Shown: one piece after another, positions 1 through 8,120 of the stretch
How positions within the stretch are numbered: position 1 is the stretch's first letter
Layout of the letters: each line of letters opens with the position of its first letter
Notes under the pieces: model-generated
Told to the model about the DNA's origin: nothing
The model's database searches: none
The model's input: only the letters and a program-made list of their open reading frames with translations
Position numbers and translations under genes: made by a program
Assembly: GCA_963846505.1 (NCBI GenBank)
Contig: CAWJWD010000007.1
Location: 248,001-312,000 of the forward strand
Direction: 5' to 3'
Source: JACVRW01 sp963846505
Lineage (GTDB): Bacteria > Actinomycetota > Thermoleophilia > Solirubrobacterales > Thermoleophilaceae
DNA: 64,000 bases

Positions 1-1016
1 TCTACCTGTCGGAGATCGCGCCCTCGAACGTGCGCGGACAGCTGGTCTCGCTCAACCAGCTGATGATCACGATCGGCATCGTCGTCTCGTACCTCGTCGA
101 CCTGATCTTCAGCTCCTCGGAGGCCTGGCGGGCGATGTTCGCCGTCGGCGCGATCCCCTCGATCCTGTTCCTGCTCGGCATGTTGCGCATGCCCGAGACG
201 CCCGCCTGGCTCGACGCGCGTGGGCGCGAGCAGGAAGCCCGGGCGGTGCTCGGCGAGGTGACCGACGAGGACACCGTCGACGAGATGATGGCCGGCTATC
301 GCACGGCGCGCGAGCAGGCCGGCGCGAAGCTGAAGCTGCGCCAGCTCGCTCGCTCCGGCGCCCGGCCGGCGCTGATCATCGGGCTCGTGCTCGCCGTCGT
401 GCAGCAGTTCGGCGGCATCAACACGATCATCTACTACGCGCCGACGATCATGGAGAACACCGGCCTCGGCGCCTCGGCCTCGATCGTCAGCTCGCTGGTG
501 ATCGGCGTGATCAACGTCGGCATGACGGTCGTCTCGATCCGGCTGATCGACAAGCGCGGCCGGCGGCCGCTGCTGCTGATCAGCCTCGGCGGCATGATCG
601 TCACGTTGATTCTGCTCGGGCTGACGTTCGCGCTGCCGCTGGGGGCGATCGACAGCTACGTCGCCCTGTTCTGCATCCTGCTCTACATCGCGGCGTTTGC
701 GATCGGCATGGGGCCGGTGTTCTGGCTGCTGGTGTCCGAGGTCTTCCCGGCCAACGCGCGCGCCGAGGGCGTGAGCGTCTCCGGCACCGCCAACTGGCTG
801 GCGAACTTCATCGTCGGCCTGGTGTTCCTGCCGCTGATCGACGCGATCGGGGAGGGGCCGACGTTCTGGATCTTCGCCGCGGTCTCGGTTGCCGGGCTGC
901 TGTTCGTGCAGCGCTACGTGCCGGAGACCAAGGGTCGCAGCTTCGCCGAGGTCGACACCGACGTGCACGCGCGTTTCGGCGCGCCGCGTCCGGCGGTGGC
1001 GGAGGGCTCGGCGTAG
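1..1016 (+). CDS. Sugar porter family MFS transporter, 5'-truncated
   Basis: This is the C-terminal part of a proton-coupled or facilitative sugar transporter of the XylE/GalP/GLUT type. The reading frame is open from base 3, so the gene begins before the window and about the first 130 residues (TM1-3) are missing. Visible family marks are the loop YLSEIAPSNVRG after TM4, the QQFGGIN sugar-binding stretch of TM7, the DKRGRRPLL loop between TM8 and TM9, and the terminal PETKGRSFAEVD signature. About eight hydrophobic helices remain. The substrate cannot be named from sequence. It converges on the HdeD-like gene, with the stop codons adjacent and no spacer. Confidence 0.9.
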   Translation, partial: YLSEIAPSNVRGQLVSLNQLMITIGIVVSYLVDLIFSSSEAWRAMFAVGAIPSILFLLGMLRMPETPAWLDARGREQEARAVLGEVTDEDTVDEMMAGYRTAREQAGAKLKLRQLARSGARPALIIGLVLAVVQQFGGINTIIYYAPTIMENTGLGASASIVSSLVIGVINVGMTVVSIRLIDKRGRRPLLLISLGGMIVTLILLGLTFALPLGAIDSYVALFCILLYIAAFAIGMGPVFWLLVSEVFPANARAEGVSVSGTANWLANFIVGLVFLPLIDAIGEGPTFWIFAAVSVAGLLFVQRYVPETKGRSFAEVDTDVHARFGAPRPAVAEGSA

Positions 1017-1580
1017 CTAGAGAATCGGGGCCGGCGTGCTCGACGCGGGCGGCTCGCCCTTGCCGATCGCCGACGCGCTGAAGAGCGCGGTCATGCCGAA
1101 GAAGACGAAGTCGACGCCGACGAGCAGGCCGATCGCCCAGTCCGCCGAGCTCGGCAGCTCCTCGGCGATCAGGATGCCGAGCACGAGCGAGATCGCGCCG
1201 CTGAAGATGGTCAGCCCGGCACCCGGGGTCCCGAGCGAGACGAGGCCGCCGGCGACGCGGGCGAAGCCGATCGCGATGAACCAGATCACCAGCATCACGG
1301 TCAGCGTGAAGGTGCCCTGCAGCGGGGCCAGCAGCAGGTAGAGGCCGGCTCCGGACGTCAACAGCGCCAGCACCAGCCGCAGCGCCTTGCTGCCGAGATG
1401 GCCGTGCGAGAAGGCGTCGAAGATCATCGCCACGCCGGCGAACAGCAGCAGCCAGCCGATGAAGATCGCGGTTCCGACCGAGGCGACAGCTGGCACGACG
1501 ATCGCCACGAAGCCGACGATCACCGCCAGCACGCCGGTCCAGGTGAGCAGGCGCTTGGAGCGCTTGGAGTCGTCGTCCAT
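1017..1580 (-). CDS. HdeD family (DUF308) membrane protein
   Basis: A 187-residue protein with six closely spaced hydrophobic helices arranged as three repeated two-helix units, the pattern of the HdeD/DUF308 family. In enterics the founding member is an acid-stress inner membrane protein; elsewhere its role is unknown. The N terminus is short, charged and cytosolic (MDDDSKRSKR) and the C terminus is Pro/Ala-rich. It starts with ATG 9 bp after the stop of the upstream AI-2E-type permease on the same strand, so the two are probably cotranscribed. Confidence 0.8.
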   Translation of the reverse strand: MDDDSKRSKRLLTWTGVLAVIVGFVAIVVPAVASVGTAIFIGWLLLFAGVAMIFDAFSHGHLGSKALRLVLALLTSGAGLYLLLAPLQGTFTLTVMLVIWFIAIGFARVAGGLVSLGTPGAGLTIFSGAISLVLGILIAEELPSSADWAIGLLVGVDFVFFGMTALFSASAIGKGEPPASSTPAPIL

Positions 1581-1589
1581 GGCGCCTGA

Positions 1590-2738
1590 CTATTCGGCGC
1601 CGGCGGGTGCGCTCCTGCCGGGCGCCTCCGGCGGCCCGGGCGGGGGCGGCGGCACCGCGGAGCTCGAGAGCGGGTTGCCGTACTCGCGCTGGTAGGCGAG
1701 GAACTCGCGCACGGCGATCTGGATCGCGGCTGCGCTCGGGATCGCGACCAGCGCCCCGATCACGCCGAACAGCGTGCCGCCGAACAGGGCTGCGATCACG
1801 ACGATGAACGGGTCGAGGCTGGCGGCGCGGCTCTGGATGCGCGGCTGGACGACGTAGTTCTCGAACTGCTGGTAGACGATCGCGAAGATCGCCCAGATGA
1901 TCGTCGTGGTCGGGAAGTCGACGAACAGCGTCGCGACGCCGACGATCACCGCTCCGAGCGTCGCGCCCACGAGCGGGATCAGGTCGAGCAGCGCGATCAC
2001 GACGGCCAGCGGCAGGGGGGAGGGCACCCCCAGGATCTCCAACATGACGAACGCGAAGATGCCGGCGACGGTGGCCTGGGCAAGCGCGCCCACGATGTAG
2101 CCGCTCACCGCGCTGGAGATGCGATCGGTCGCACGGCGCACCGCCTCGGCCTGCTGGGGCGGTCGCGTGCGCAGGAACGCCTCGCGCCAGTCCTTGCCGC
2201 GCGCGACCATGAACATGCTCATGACGATGATCGTCACGAGCGCGAAGATCGAGCTGACCAGACCGGCGCCGATGTCGGCCAGCGTGCCGGCCGCCGCGCC
2301 GAGCTTGGAGACGAGGTCGTCGGCGACGTCGTCGAGCTTCGCCGTGATGTCGTAGTCCTCGTTGAGCTGCTTCAGCTGTTCGTTCTCGTCGAACGCCTTG
2401 TTGAGGTCCTGCGTGTACTCGGGCAGGTTGTTGACGAGCTTGACCGTCTGCTCGACCACTGGCGGCACGAGCACGGCGCCGATCGCGATCGGGATCAGCA
2501 CGATGCCGAGGTAGACGATCGCGATCGCCCCGCCGCGCGGGATCTTGCGGCTGAGCACGTTCACCGGCGCCGACGCGGCGGCGGCCAGGAACGTCGCCAG
2601 CACGAGCCAGGCCAGGGGCGTGCGCAGCAGGTAGATCAGGTAGAGCGCCAGGACGCTCACCACGACGATCGCGACGACGCGGAAGATCGACCTCGCGGTC
2701 GGCTGCTCCGGTGCCCCGGAGGTGCGCGAGACGTTCAC
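1590..2738 (-). CDS. AI-2E family transporter (TqsA/PerM type)
   Basis: A 382-residue integral membrane protein of the AI-2 exporter superfamily (PF01594). The pattern is typical: an N-terminal hydrophobic hairpin, a large soluble segment with the amphipathic coil around NNLPEYTQDLNKAFDENEQL, then a C-terminal bundle with the conserved stretch ALLDLIPLVGATLGAVIVG. Members move signalling molecules, or sodium/lithium ions by antiport; the substrate here is open. I chose the GTG at 2738 because the upstream reading is arginine-rich and antisense to the next gene. The C-terminal tail is proline-rich (PPPPPGPPEAPG). The gene is divergent from the holin-like/phosphodiesterase gene. Confidence 0.85.
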   Translation of the reverse strand: MNVSRTSGAPEQPTARSIFRVVAIVVVSVLALYLIYLLRTPLAWLVLATFLAAAASAPVNVLSRKIPRGGAIAIVYLGIVLIPIAIGAVLVPPVVEQTVKLVNNLPEYTQDLNKAFDENEQLKQLNEDYDITAKLDDVADDLVSKLGAAAGTLADIGAGLVSSIFALVTIIVMSMFMVARGKDWREAFLRTRPPQQAEAVRRATDRISSAVSGYIVGALAQATVAGIFAFVMLEILGVPSPLPLAVVIALLDLIPLVGATLGAVIVGVATLFVDFPTTTIIWAIFAIVYQQFENYVVQPRIQSRAASLDPFIVVIAALFGGTLFGVIGALVAIPSAAAIQIAVREFLAYQREYGNPLSSSAVPPPPPGPPEAPGRSAPAGAE

Positions 2739-2883
2739 GGCGCGCCAAGCGTACGGCGGCGCAGGCACACCGAGCGCCGCCGCAATCCGGCTTGCAAGGA
2801 AGAATGCACGCGATGAGCGCCTTCGCCGAGCCCGGCGCGCCCGAGCGCGGCGCCCGTCCGTCCCGCGCCGAGAGGAGGGTGGT

Positions 2884-5040
2884 GTGAGCCTCGCGAAGGT
2901 CTGGCGCGGCGCGGTCGTGCTGGTCCTGGACGCGCTCGCGCTGCTGCTGCTCGCGGCGATCCTGCCCGGCTTCGAGCTCGCCGAGCCCGTCTCCGCCCTC
3001 GTGGTCGCCGCCGTCACGGGACTGCTGAACGCGCTCGTCTGGCCGTTCGTGGCGCGGATCGCGCTGCCGCTGAGCGTGCTCACGCTCGGCTTGTTCGCAC
3101 TCGTCCTCAACGGTCTCTTGGTGGCCGTCGCGGTGGCGATCACCCCGGGCGCCGAGATCCACGACTGGCTCACCGGCGTGGTCGTCGTGGTCGGTCTCGC
3201 GGCGCTGACCGCGCTCGGCTCGGCGCTGCTCGCCATCGACGAGGACGAGTCCTGGTATCGCAACGTCGTACGCCGCCAGCTGCGTCGCCGGGGCGACTAC
3301 GAGCGCAGCGACGTGCCCGGCGTGGTCTTCCTCGAGATCGACGGGCTCGCGCACGAGGTCGTCAAGCGCGCGCTCAGAGACGGCAACGCGCCGACGCTCT
3401 CGCGCTGGCTGCGCGACGGCAGCCACCGCCTGGTGCGCTGGGAGACCGACTGGTCGTCGCAGACCGGCGCCTGCCAGGCCGGCCTGCTGCACGGCGACAA
3501 CCACGACATGCCGGCCTTTCGCTGGTGGGAGAAGGATCGCGGCGCGGCGATCGTGACCAACCACCCGCGCGACGCCGAGGAGCTCGAGCGCCGCCATTCC
3601 GACGGCCGCGGCCTGCTGCACGGCGGCGGCGCCAGCCGCGCCAACATCCTCTCCGGCGACGCCACCCACTCGATGCTCACGATGAGCACGGTGCTGCACC
3701 GTCGGCGCCCGATCGGCGCCGACTACGCCGCCTACTTCGCGCGGCCCTACGCCGTCGCACGCACGCTCGTGAAGATCGTGGCCGAGGTCGCGCGCGAGCG
3801 TCGCGCGGCCGGCTGGCAGCGGCGCAACGACGTCCAGCCACGCATCCCGCGCTCGCGTGAGTACGCGCTCGTGCGGGCGTACGCGACCGTGATCCAGCTC
3901 GACCTCCAGATCGCCGCGGTGGTGGGTGACGTGCTCGCCGGGCGGCCGGTGGTCTACACGACCTTCCTCGCCTATGACGAGGTCGCCCACCACTCCGGGA
4001 TCGAGCGGCCGGACGCGCTGGAGGTGCTGCGAACGGTCGACCGCCAGCTCGCCCGCGTCGAAGCAGCGCTCGCCGACGCCCCACGCCCGTATCGCCTCGT
4101 GGTGCTGTCCGACCACGGGCAGTCGCAGGGCGCCACGTTCCTGCAGCGCTACGACATGACGCTGGAGGACCTCGTGCGCTCGGCCTGCGAGACGGACGAC
4201 GTGATCGCTGCGTCCGGCGGCCAGGACGAGGCGCTCGCCTATCTCAGCGCGGGCCTCACCGAGCTGGCGCGCGACGACACGATGGCCGGTCGCGCGGTGC
4301 GCACGGCGACCCGCAAGCGTCGCGCGGACGGCGTGGTGGCGCTCGACGAGGACGCGCGCGAGGAGCTGGAGGCGACGCATCCCGCGGGCGCTGCGACGAC
4401 CCCGCCGCTCCCGCGCGGCGGCGACGACGACGGCGGCAAGGCCGACGCGCTGCCCGATCTCTCGGTCATGGCCTCCGGCTGCCTCGGTCTGATCTCCTTC
4501 CCGCGCGAGCCCGGGCGCGTCACGCTCGAGCGGCTGGAGCAGCTGCATCCACGCCTGATCCCGGCGCTGTGCGAGCACCCCGGCATCGGCTTCGTGCTCG
4601 TGCGCTCCGAGCGCGACGGCTCGGTCGTGCTCGGCGCTCGCGGCGTTCGCTACCTCGCTGACGACCGGGTCGAGGGAGAGGACCCGCTAGCGCCGTTCGG
4701 TCCCAACGCCGCCGACCACGTGCGCCGCACCGACGCGTTCCCCCATTGCCCGGACGTGATGGTCAACAGCGCCTGGTGGGAGGAGGGCGAGGAGGTCGCG
4801 GCGTTCGAGGAGCTGGTCGGCTCGCACGGCGGCTTGGGCGGGTCGCAGAGCTTCCCGTTCCTGCTGTTCCCGACCGAGTTGCCGTGGCCGGAGGACGGGG
4901 TGGTGGGTTCGGGCAACGTGCACCGCGTGCTCTGCGACTGGCTCGCCCAGCTCGGCCACGACGACTACGCGGACAGATCGAACGACGCGCCTGGCTCGAG
5001 CACCCTCACCGCGACGTCGGGCGCCAGCTCGGCGACCTGA
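2884..5040 (+). CDS. Holin-like membrane domain fused to an alkaline-phosphatase-superfamily phosphodiesterase
   Basis: A 718-residue protein. Residues 1-125 carry four hydrophobic helices resembling the phage holin family 4/DUF360 membrane domain. Residues from about 140 onward look like a type I phosphodiesterase/nucleotide pyrophosphatase: VVFLEIDGLAHEVVKRAL gives the first metal-binding Asp, WSSQTGACQAGLLHG occupies the nucleophile region (Thr/Ser), and VVLSDHGQSQG gives the DHG metal ligands. An acidic low-complexity insert (GGDDDGGK) lies near residue 520. The GTG at 2884 follows a GAGGAGG ribosome site. The 3' end overlaps the convergent metallo-hydrolase gene by 76 bp. I infer that the enzymatic part faces one side of the membrane; the substrate is unknown. 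Confidence 0.8.
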   Translation: MSLAKVWRGAVVLVLDALALLLLAAILPGFELAEPVSALVVAAVTGLLNALVWPFVARIALPLSVLTLGLFALVLNGLLVAVAVAITPGAEIHDWLTGVVVVVGLAALTALGSALLAIDEDESWYRNVVRRQLRRRGDYERSDVPGVVFLEIDGLAHEVVKRALRDGNAPTLSRWLRDGSHRLVRWETDWSSQTGACQAGLLHGDNHDMPAFRWWEKDRGAAIVTNHPRDAEELERRHSDGRGLLHGGGASRANILSGDATHSMLTMSTVLHRRRPIGADYAAYFARPYAVARTLVKIVAEVARERRAAGWQRRNDVQPRIPRSREYALVRAYATVIQLDLQIAAVVGDVLAGRPVVYTTFLAYDEVAHHSGIERPDALEVLRTVDRQLARVEAALADAPRPYRLVVLSDHGQSQGATFLQRYDMTLEDLVRSACETDDVIAASGGQDEALAYLSAGLTELARDDTMAGRAVRTATRKRRADGVVALDEDAREELEATHPAGAATTPPLPRGGDDDGGKADALPDLSVMASGCLGLISFPREPGRVTLERLEQLHPRLIPALCEHPGIGFVLVRSERDGSVVLGARGVRYLADDRVEGEDPLAPFGPNAADHVRRTDAFPHCPDVMVNSAWWEEGEEVAAFEELVGSHGGLGGSQSFPFLLFPTELPWPEDGVVGSGNVHRVLCDWLAQLGHDDYADRSNDAPGSSTLTATSGASSAT

Positions 5041-5756
5041 GCGGCGAACGCGAGCGGCGGCTCGGACAGTGGCCGCGGGCGTACGCGGGCGAGGCCACGC
5101 GGGTAGAAGGTGCCCCAGTGGATCGGCACGGCCAGGCGCGGGCGCAGCAACGCCGCCGCCTCGGCCGCGCGCCTCGGGTCCATGTGTCCCTCGCCCAGCG
5201 TCGGTCCCCAGCCCCAGACGGGCAGCAGCGCCAGGTCGAGGCCACCGGCCAGCGACGCCAGCTCGGGGAAGAGGTCGGTGTCACCGGCGAAGTAGGCGCG
5301 CCGCCCCTCCCAGCGCAGCTCGAAGCCGATCGCCTCGGCCTCGACGCGCCCGAACGGTCGCCGACGGCCGTCGTGGACCGCGGGCACCGCCACGACCTCG
5401 AGTCCTGCGGTTCCGGGGGGCGCCACCACGTCGCCCGGTGCCAGCTCGAACGCCTCGAGGAAGCCCATCTGGCGCAGGAAGCTTCCGGCGCCACGTGGCA
5501 CCAGCAGCGGCAGGGACGGATCGAGCCGCCGCAGCGAGGGCAGGTCGAGGTGGTCGAGGTGCAGGTGCGAGATCAGCACCGCGTCGAGATCCCGCATCAC
5601 GGCAGGGTCAGGCGCCAGGCCGTGGCGGCGCAGATGACCCAGGCGCGAACGCAGCACGGGGTCGGTGAGCAGGCGCACGCCACCGAGCTCGAAGAGCACG
5701 GTGGCGTGGCCGACCCAGGTCAGGCGGTCCGCTCGCTGTGGCGGCGCGGCGGTCAG
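4965..5756 (-). CDS. Metallo-beta-lactamase-fold hydrolase (UlaG/NAPE-PLD-like), probable CTG start
   Basis: A zinc hydrolase of the beta-lactamase fold. The metal motif LISHLHLDHLDLPSL (HxHxDH) is followed by FAGDTDLFPEL and the later ligand region VPIHWGTFYPRG. Family proteins begin with a W-x-GHAT strand, and here TWVGHATVLFELGG is encoded, but the only canonical in-frame start is the GTG at 5699, inside that strand. The CTG at 5756 overlaps the stop of the upstream gene as CTGA, the same four-base geometry used by many ATGA/GTGA pairs in this window, so I take CTG as the likely start (263 residues). If GTG 5699 is used, the protein is 244 residues. Substrate unknown. Confidence 0.75.
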   Translation of the reverse strand: MTAAPPQRADRLTWVGHATVLFELGGVRLLTDPVLRSRLGHLRRHGLAPDPAVMRDLDAVLISHLHLDHLDLPSLRRLDPSLPLLVPRGAGSFLRQMGFLEAFELAPGDVVAPPGTAGLEVVAVPAVHDGRRRPFGRVEAEAIGFELRWEGRRAYFAGDTDLFPELASLAGGLDLALLPVWGWGPTLGEGHMDPRRAAEAAALLRPRLAVPIHWGTFYPRGLARVRPRPLSEPPLAFAAQVAELAPDVAVRVLEPGASFDLSA

Positions 5757-6142
5757 GACACGATCTTGGCCTTGAGCCGCTCGAACTCCTCCGGGCTGAC
5801 CACGCCCTTCTCGCGCAGGTCGTTGAGCTTGTGCAGCTCGTCGGCGGGCGAACTGGCGACGCCGCGGATGTAGTCGTCGGTGGCTTCCCTCATGGCCTTC
5901 TGCTCGTTGATCGAGCGCTGGCGCATGCCGTCCCCGCGCGCGATCAGGTAGATCAGCGCCGTGAGCACCGGCAGCACGATCAGGAAGAAGACCCAGACCG
6001 CCTTCTTCCAGCCGGACAGCTCATGATCGCGGAACAGGTCCATCACGATCGTGATCAGCAGGAAGACCCAGATGATCAGGAAGAAGAAGGCGAGGATCGA
6101 GAGCAGGGCCTCGCCCAGGCCATAGTCGGCGTACAGCGTCAT
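5753..6142 (-). CDS. SHOCT-domain membrane protein with PLDc_N-like segment
   Basis: A 129-residue protein with two transmembrane helices (roughly residues 12-37 and 47-67; KKAVWVFFLIVLPVLTALIY is characteristic of the phospholipase-D N-terminal helix family). After a charged linker comes a C-terminal SHOCT motif (LHKLNDLREKGVVSPEEFER), a short helical hairpin found at protein ends and thought to mediate oligomerisation. The ATG is preceded by AAGGAGCG. It is the first gene of a pair with the metallo-hydrolase, whose start overlaps its stop. Function is unknown. Confidence 0.8.
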   Translation of the reverse strand: MTLYADYGLGEALLSILAFFFLIIWVFLLITIVMDLFRDHELSGWKKAVWVFFLIVLPVLTALIYLIARGDGMRQRSINEQKAMREATDDYIRGVASSPADELHKLNDLREKGVVSPEEFERLKAKIVS

Positions 6143-6215
6143 CGACGCTCCTTGTCAGAGAGGGAACTGGTGAGCGGACGCTATCCGTAGCGCCGGCCGG
6201 GTTCCATCTGCGGCG

Positions 6216-6863
6216 TCAGGCCGTCCGCCGCGCGCCCAGGTTGGACACGATCACCGAGACGACGGTCACGAGGTAGATCTGGCCGATCAGCATCTCGGCC
6301 ACCGCGACGGTGCGGGCGAAGTCGCCGGACGGGACGATGTCACCGTAGCCGACCGTGCAGAGCGTGACGAAGCTGAAGTAGAGCCGGTCGGCGGGCGTGC
6401 TGGCGCTGAGGTCGGCGAACAGCGCGTCGGCTTCGATCGCGCCGATCGCCCCGTAGAGGAAGGCGAAGAACATCCCCGCCAGCAGGTAGATGGACAGCAC
6501 GCCGGCGAGCGTGTGCAAGGTGACGCCCTGGCTGCGCACGTCGCGCAGCAGCCCGCCGGCGAGCGCGGCCGGGGCGATGGCGACCAGCAGCCCGCTGACG
6601 ATCGCGGCGGGCGCCTCCGGGATCTTGCCGTCGACGAGCAGCGTGACCGTGGCCACGAGCGCCACGAACGCCGCGACCGCACCGGCCGCACGCACCCAGC
6701 GGCGTAGCGAGCCGGCCGCACGCACCGCCGCCACGAGCGTCGCTGCCTGCAGCAGGACCGTGATCAGGCGCTCGCCGCCGTGGCCGGAGGTCGCCATCTG
6801 GAAGACGATCGACGCCGCCACCAGCGCGAGCACGAGTCCGTAGCTGTGCGTCGCGGGCTTCAT
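6216..6863 (-). CDS. Two-pore-helix potassium channel family protein
   Basis: A 215-residue membrane protein with a canonical potassium selectivity filter, TLCTVGYGDIVPSG, near residue 170, between a pore helix (LYFSFVTL) and a final inner helix. The N-terminal part adds about four hydrophobic helices before the pore module, so the overall layout resembles a minimal six-helix channel without an obvious charged S4 voltage sensor. No RCK/TrkA-N regulatory domain follows; the protein stops soon after the inner helix. It presumably conducts potassium across the cytoplasmic membrane. Confidence 0.85.
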   Translation of the reverse strand: MKPATHSYGLVLALVAASIVFQMATSGHGGERLITVLLQAATLVAAVRAAGSLRRWVRAAGAVAAFVALVATVTLLVDGKIPEAPAAIVSGLLVAIAPAALAGGLLRDVRSQGVTLHTLAGVLSIYLLAGMFFAFLYGAIGAIEADALFADLSASTPADRLYFSFVTLCTVGYGDIVPSGDFARTVAVAEMLIGQIYLVTVVSVIVSNLGARRTA

Positions 6864-6920
6864 CCGATCGCCAGCCCTTTCGCCGCTCTCGGCGACGGTC
6901 CTGCCCTCGGTGGGGGTGGA

Positions 6921-7175
6921 TCAGGGGCGCTTGGGCGCGCCGCTGGAGCTGCGACGGGCGGCGAGGAAGCCGGCGCCGGCGCCGATCAGCATCGAGGCGG
7001 CGATCACGACGATCAGCGGCGTGCGCCAGGTGCCGACGATCCAGTTGACGCTGACCTTGTCGAGGTTCAGCACCGCGAACAGCGTCGCCAGCACCGTCAG
7101 TGCGACCACGCCGATCTGACGTGCCCGCGCCTTGCGATCCGGAGCCTGACGGGCGGGAGGGGGAGTTGCCTCCAT
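6921..7175 (-). CDS. LapA-domain (DUF1049) small membrane protein
   Basis: An 84-residue protein. A basic, proline-rich N terminus is followed by a first helix (VVALTVLATLFAVLN), the conserved hydrophilic turn NLDKVSVNWIVGTWRTPL, and a second helix ending in the glycine-rich GAGAGFLAARR. This NxxxVxVxW...P pattern with a following helix is diagnostic of the lipopolysaccharide-assembly-A-like domain, which in Gram-positive-type cells is simply a small two-helix membrane protein of unknown role. It lies 57 bp upstream of the potassium channel on the same strand. Confidence 0.75.
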   Translation of the reverse strand: MEATPPPARQAPDRKARARQIGVVALTVLATLFAVLNLDKVSVNWIVGTWRTPLIVVIAASMLIGAGAGFLAARRSSSGAPKRP

Positions 7176-7219
7176 GCGCCGCGCATGATCGCAGAGCCGC
7201 CAGTCGTATCCTCGCCGCC

Positions 7220-7471
7220 ATGGACCAGATCCTCCAGATCGGCGGCGCGATCCTGATCCTGCTCGCCTTCGGCGGCGCGCAGCGCGGCTCGCTCACGCCG
7301 CATTCGCGCACCTACCTGCTGCTCAACCTCGTCGGTTCGGCGATCCTGACCGTGGTCGCGTTGCTCGGCTCCGACTGGGGCTTCCTGCTGCTCGAGGGCG
7401 TTTGGGCGCTGGTCTCGCTCTGGGGCTTGATCCAGCTCCAGCGCGGGCAGACGCCGAGTGCTGCGCACTGA
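7220..7471 (+). CDS. CBU_0592-like small membrane protein
   Basis: An 83-residue protein with three hydrophobic helices and the motif SRTYLLLNLVGSAILTVVAL followed by GFLLLEGVWALVSLWGLIQL, a pattern seen in the CBU_0592 family of small membrane proteins of unknown function. The ATG at 7220 has no Shine-Dalgarno; a TATCCT element at 7207-7212 ends 7 nt before it, consistent with a leaderless message. Confidence 0.65.
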   Translation: MDQILQIGGAILILLAFGGAQRGSLTPHSRTYLLLNLVGSAILTVVALLGSDWGFLLLEGVWALVSLWGLIQLQRGQTPSAAH

Positions 7472-7605
7472 CCCGCCCGCCGCGACCTGCCGACTGGACG
7501 GTCGGTCATCTGTCGAGCAGTTGCCTTGCAGGACTCAACATCCGTCCATGCACGGCCGACTATCGGGGGGACCAAACCCGGCCTGAAAGGGAAGCTCCCG
7601 CCCCG

Positions 7606-8046
7606 ATGGCAGCTCAGACCACTACCGCCCCCCATGCCACGCCGCCGCTTGCCAGCGGCGACGGCCGCATCCGCTTCGCGATCGCCGGCGGCCCGCAGGC
7701 GCCCGAGCGTGCGCGAGCCTGGATCGAGAGCCGCGTGCCGTGGCTGCCCAAGGAAGCCCGCACGCAGGTGCTGCTGCTGTCCTCCGAGCTCGTCAACAAC
7801 GCCGTCCGCCACGGCGGTGCCAACAAGGGCGAGCTGATCGGCGTCGCCCTCTGGCCCACCAGCCAGGGCATCGGCGTCGAGGTCAGCGACGCGGGACCCG
7901 GCTTCGCGCCTCACGAGCGCGACGAGCCGTTGGACGAACCCGGCGGCTGGGGCCTCGTGCTCGTGGAGCGCATGGCCGAGCGCTGGGGCGTCGTGCGCGA
8001 CGGGCGCACGCGCGTCTGGTTCGAGCTCGCCGCCGAGACGGCCTAG
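7606..8046 (+). CDS. RsbW-like anti-sigma-type ATP-binding protein
   Basis: A 146-residue stand-alone GHKL ATPase domain. The N box ELVNNAVRHGG and the G1 box VSDAGPGFAP are intact, and GGWGLVLVERMAERWG supplies the lid/G2 region. Domains of this size without a histidine-phosphotransfer part are usually anti-sigma-factor serine kinases or phosphatase-associated regulators (RsbW/SpoIIAB-like). The first 25 residues are Thr/Ala/Pro-rich linker. A GAAAGGGAAG purine stretch lies upstream of the ATG. No sigma factor or anti-anti-sigma gene is adjacent, so its partner is not evident. Confidence 0.8.
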   Translation: MAAQTTTAPHATPPLASGDGRIRFAIAGGPQAPERARAWIESRVPWLPKEARTQVLLLSSELVNNAVRHGGANKGELIGVALWPTSQGIGVEVSDAGPGFAPHERDEPLDEPGGWGLVLVERMAERWGVVRDGRTRVWFELAAETA

Positions 8047-8055
8047 CCGACTGGC

Positions 8056-8075
8056 GCTCGCGACCGAACGCGAGC
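8056..8075 (+). terminator. Hairpin after the anti-sigma-type gene
   Basis: A perfect 7-bp inverted repeat, GCTCGCG and CGCGAGC, with a six-base loop lies just after the stop at 8046. There is no T tract, so termination is plausible but not proven. It sits between two same-strand genes. Confidence 0.35.
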
Positions 8076-8120
8076 ACGCGGGGCACGGCCTCAGGTTCGG
8101 TCTGTAGTCTCCCGCCGCGC

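Noticed and set aside
808..4578. Very long minus-strand open frame of over 1,200 codons
   Set aside because: It is antisense to the AI-2E-type and phosphodiesterase genes, arginine/alanine-rich, without recognisable domains. High GC removes stop codons in this phase.
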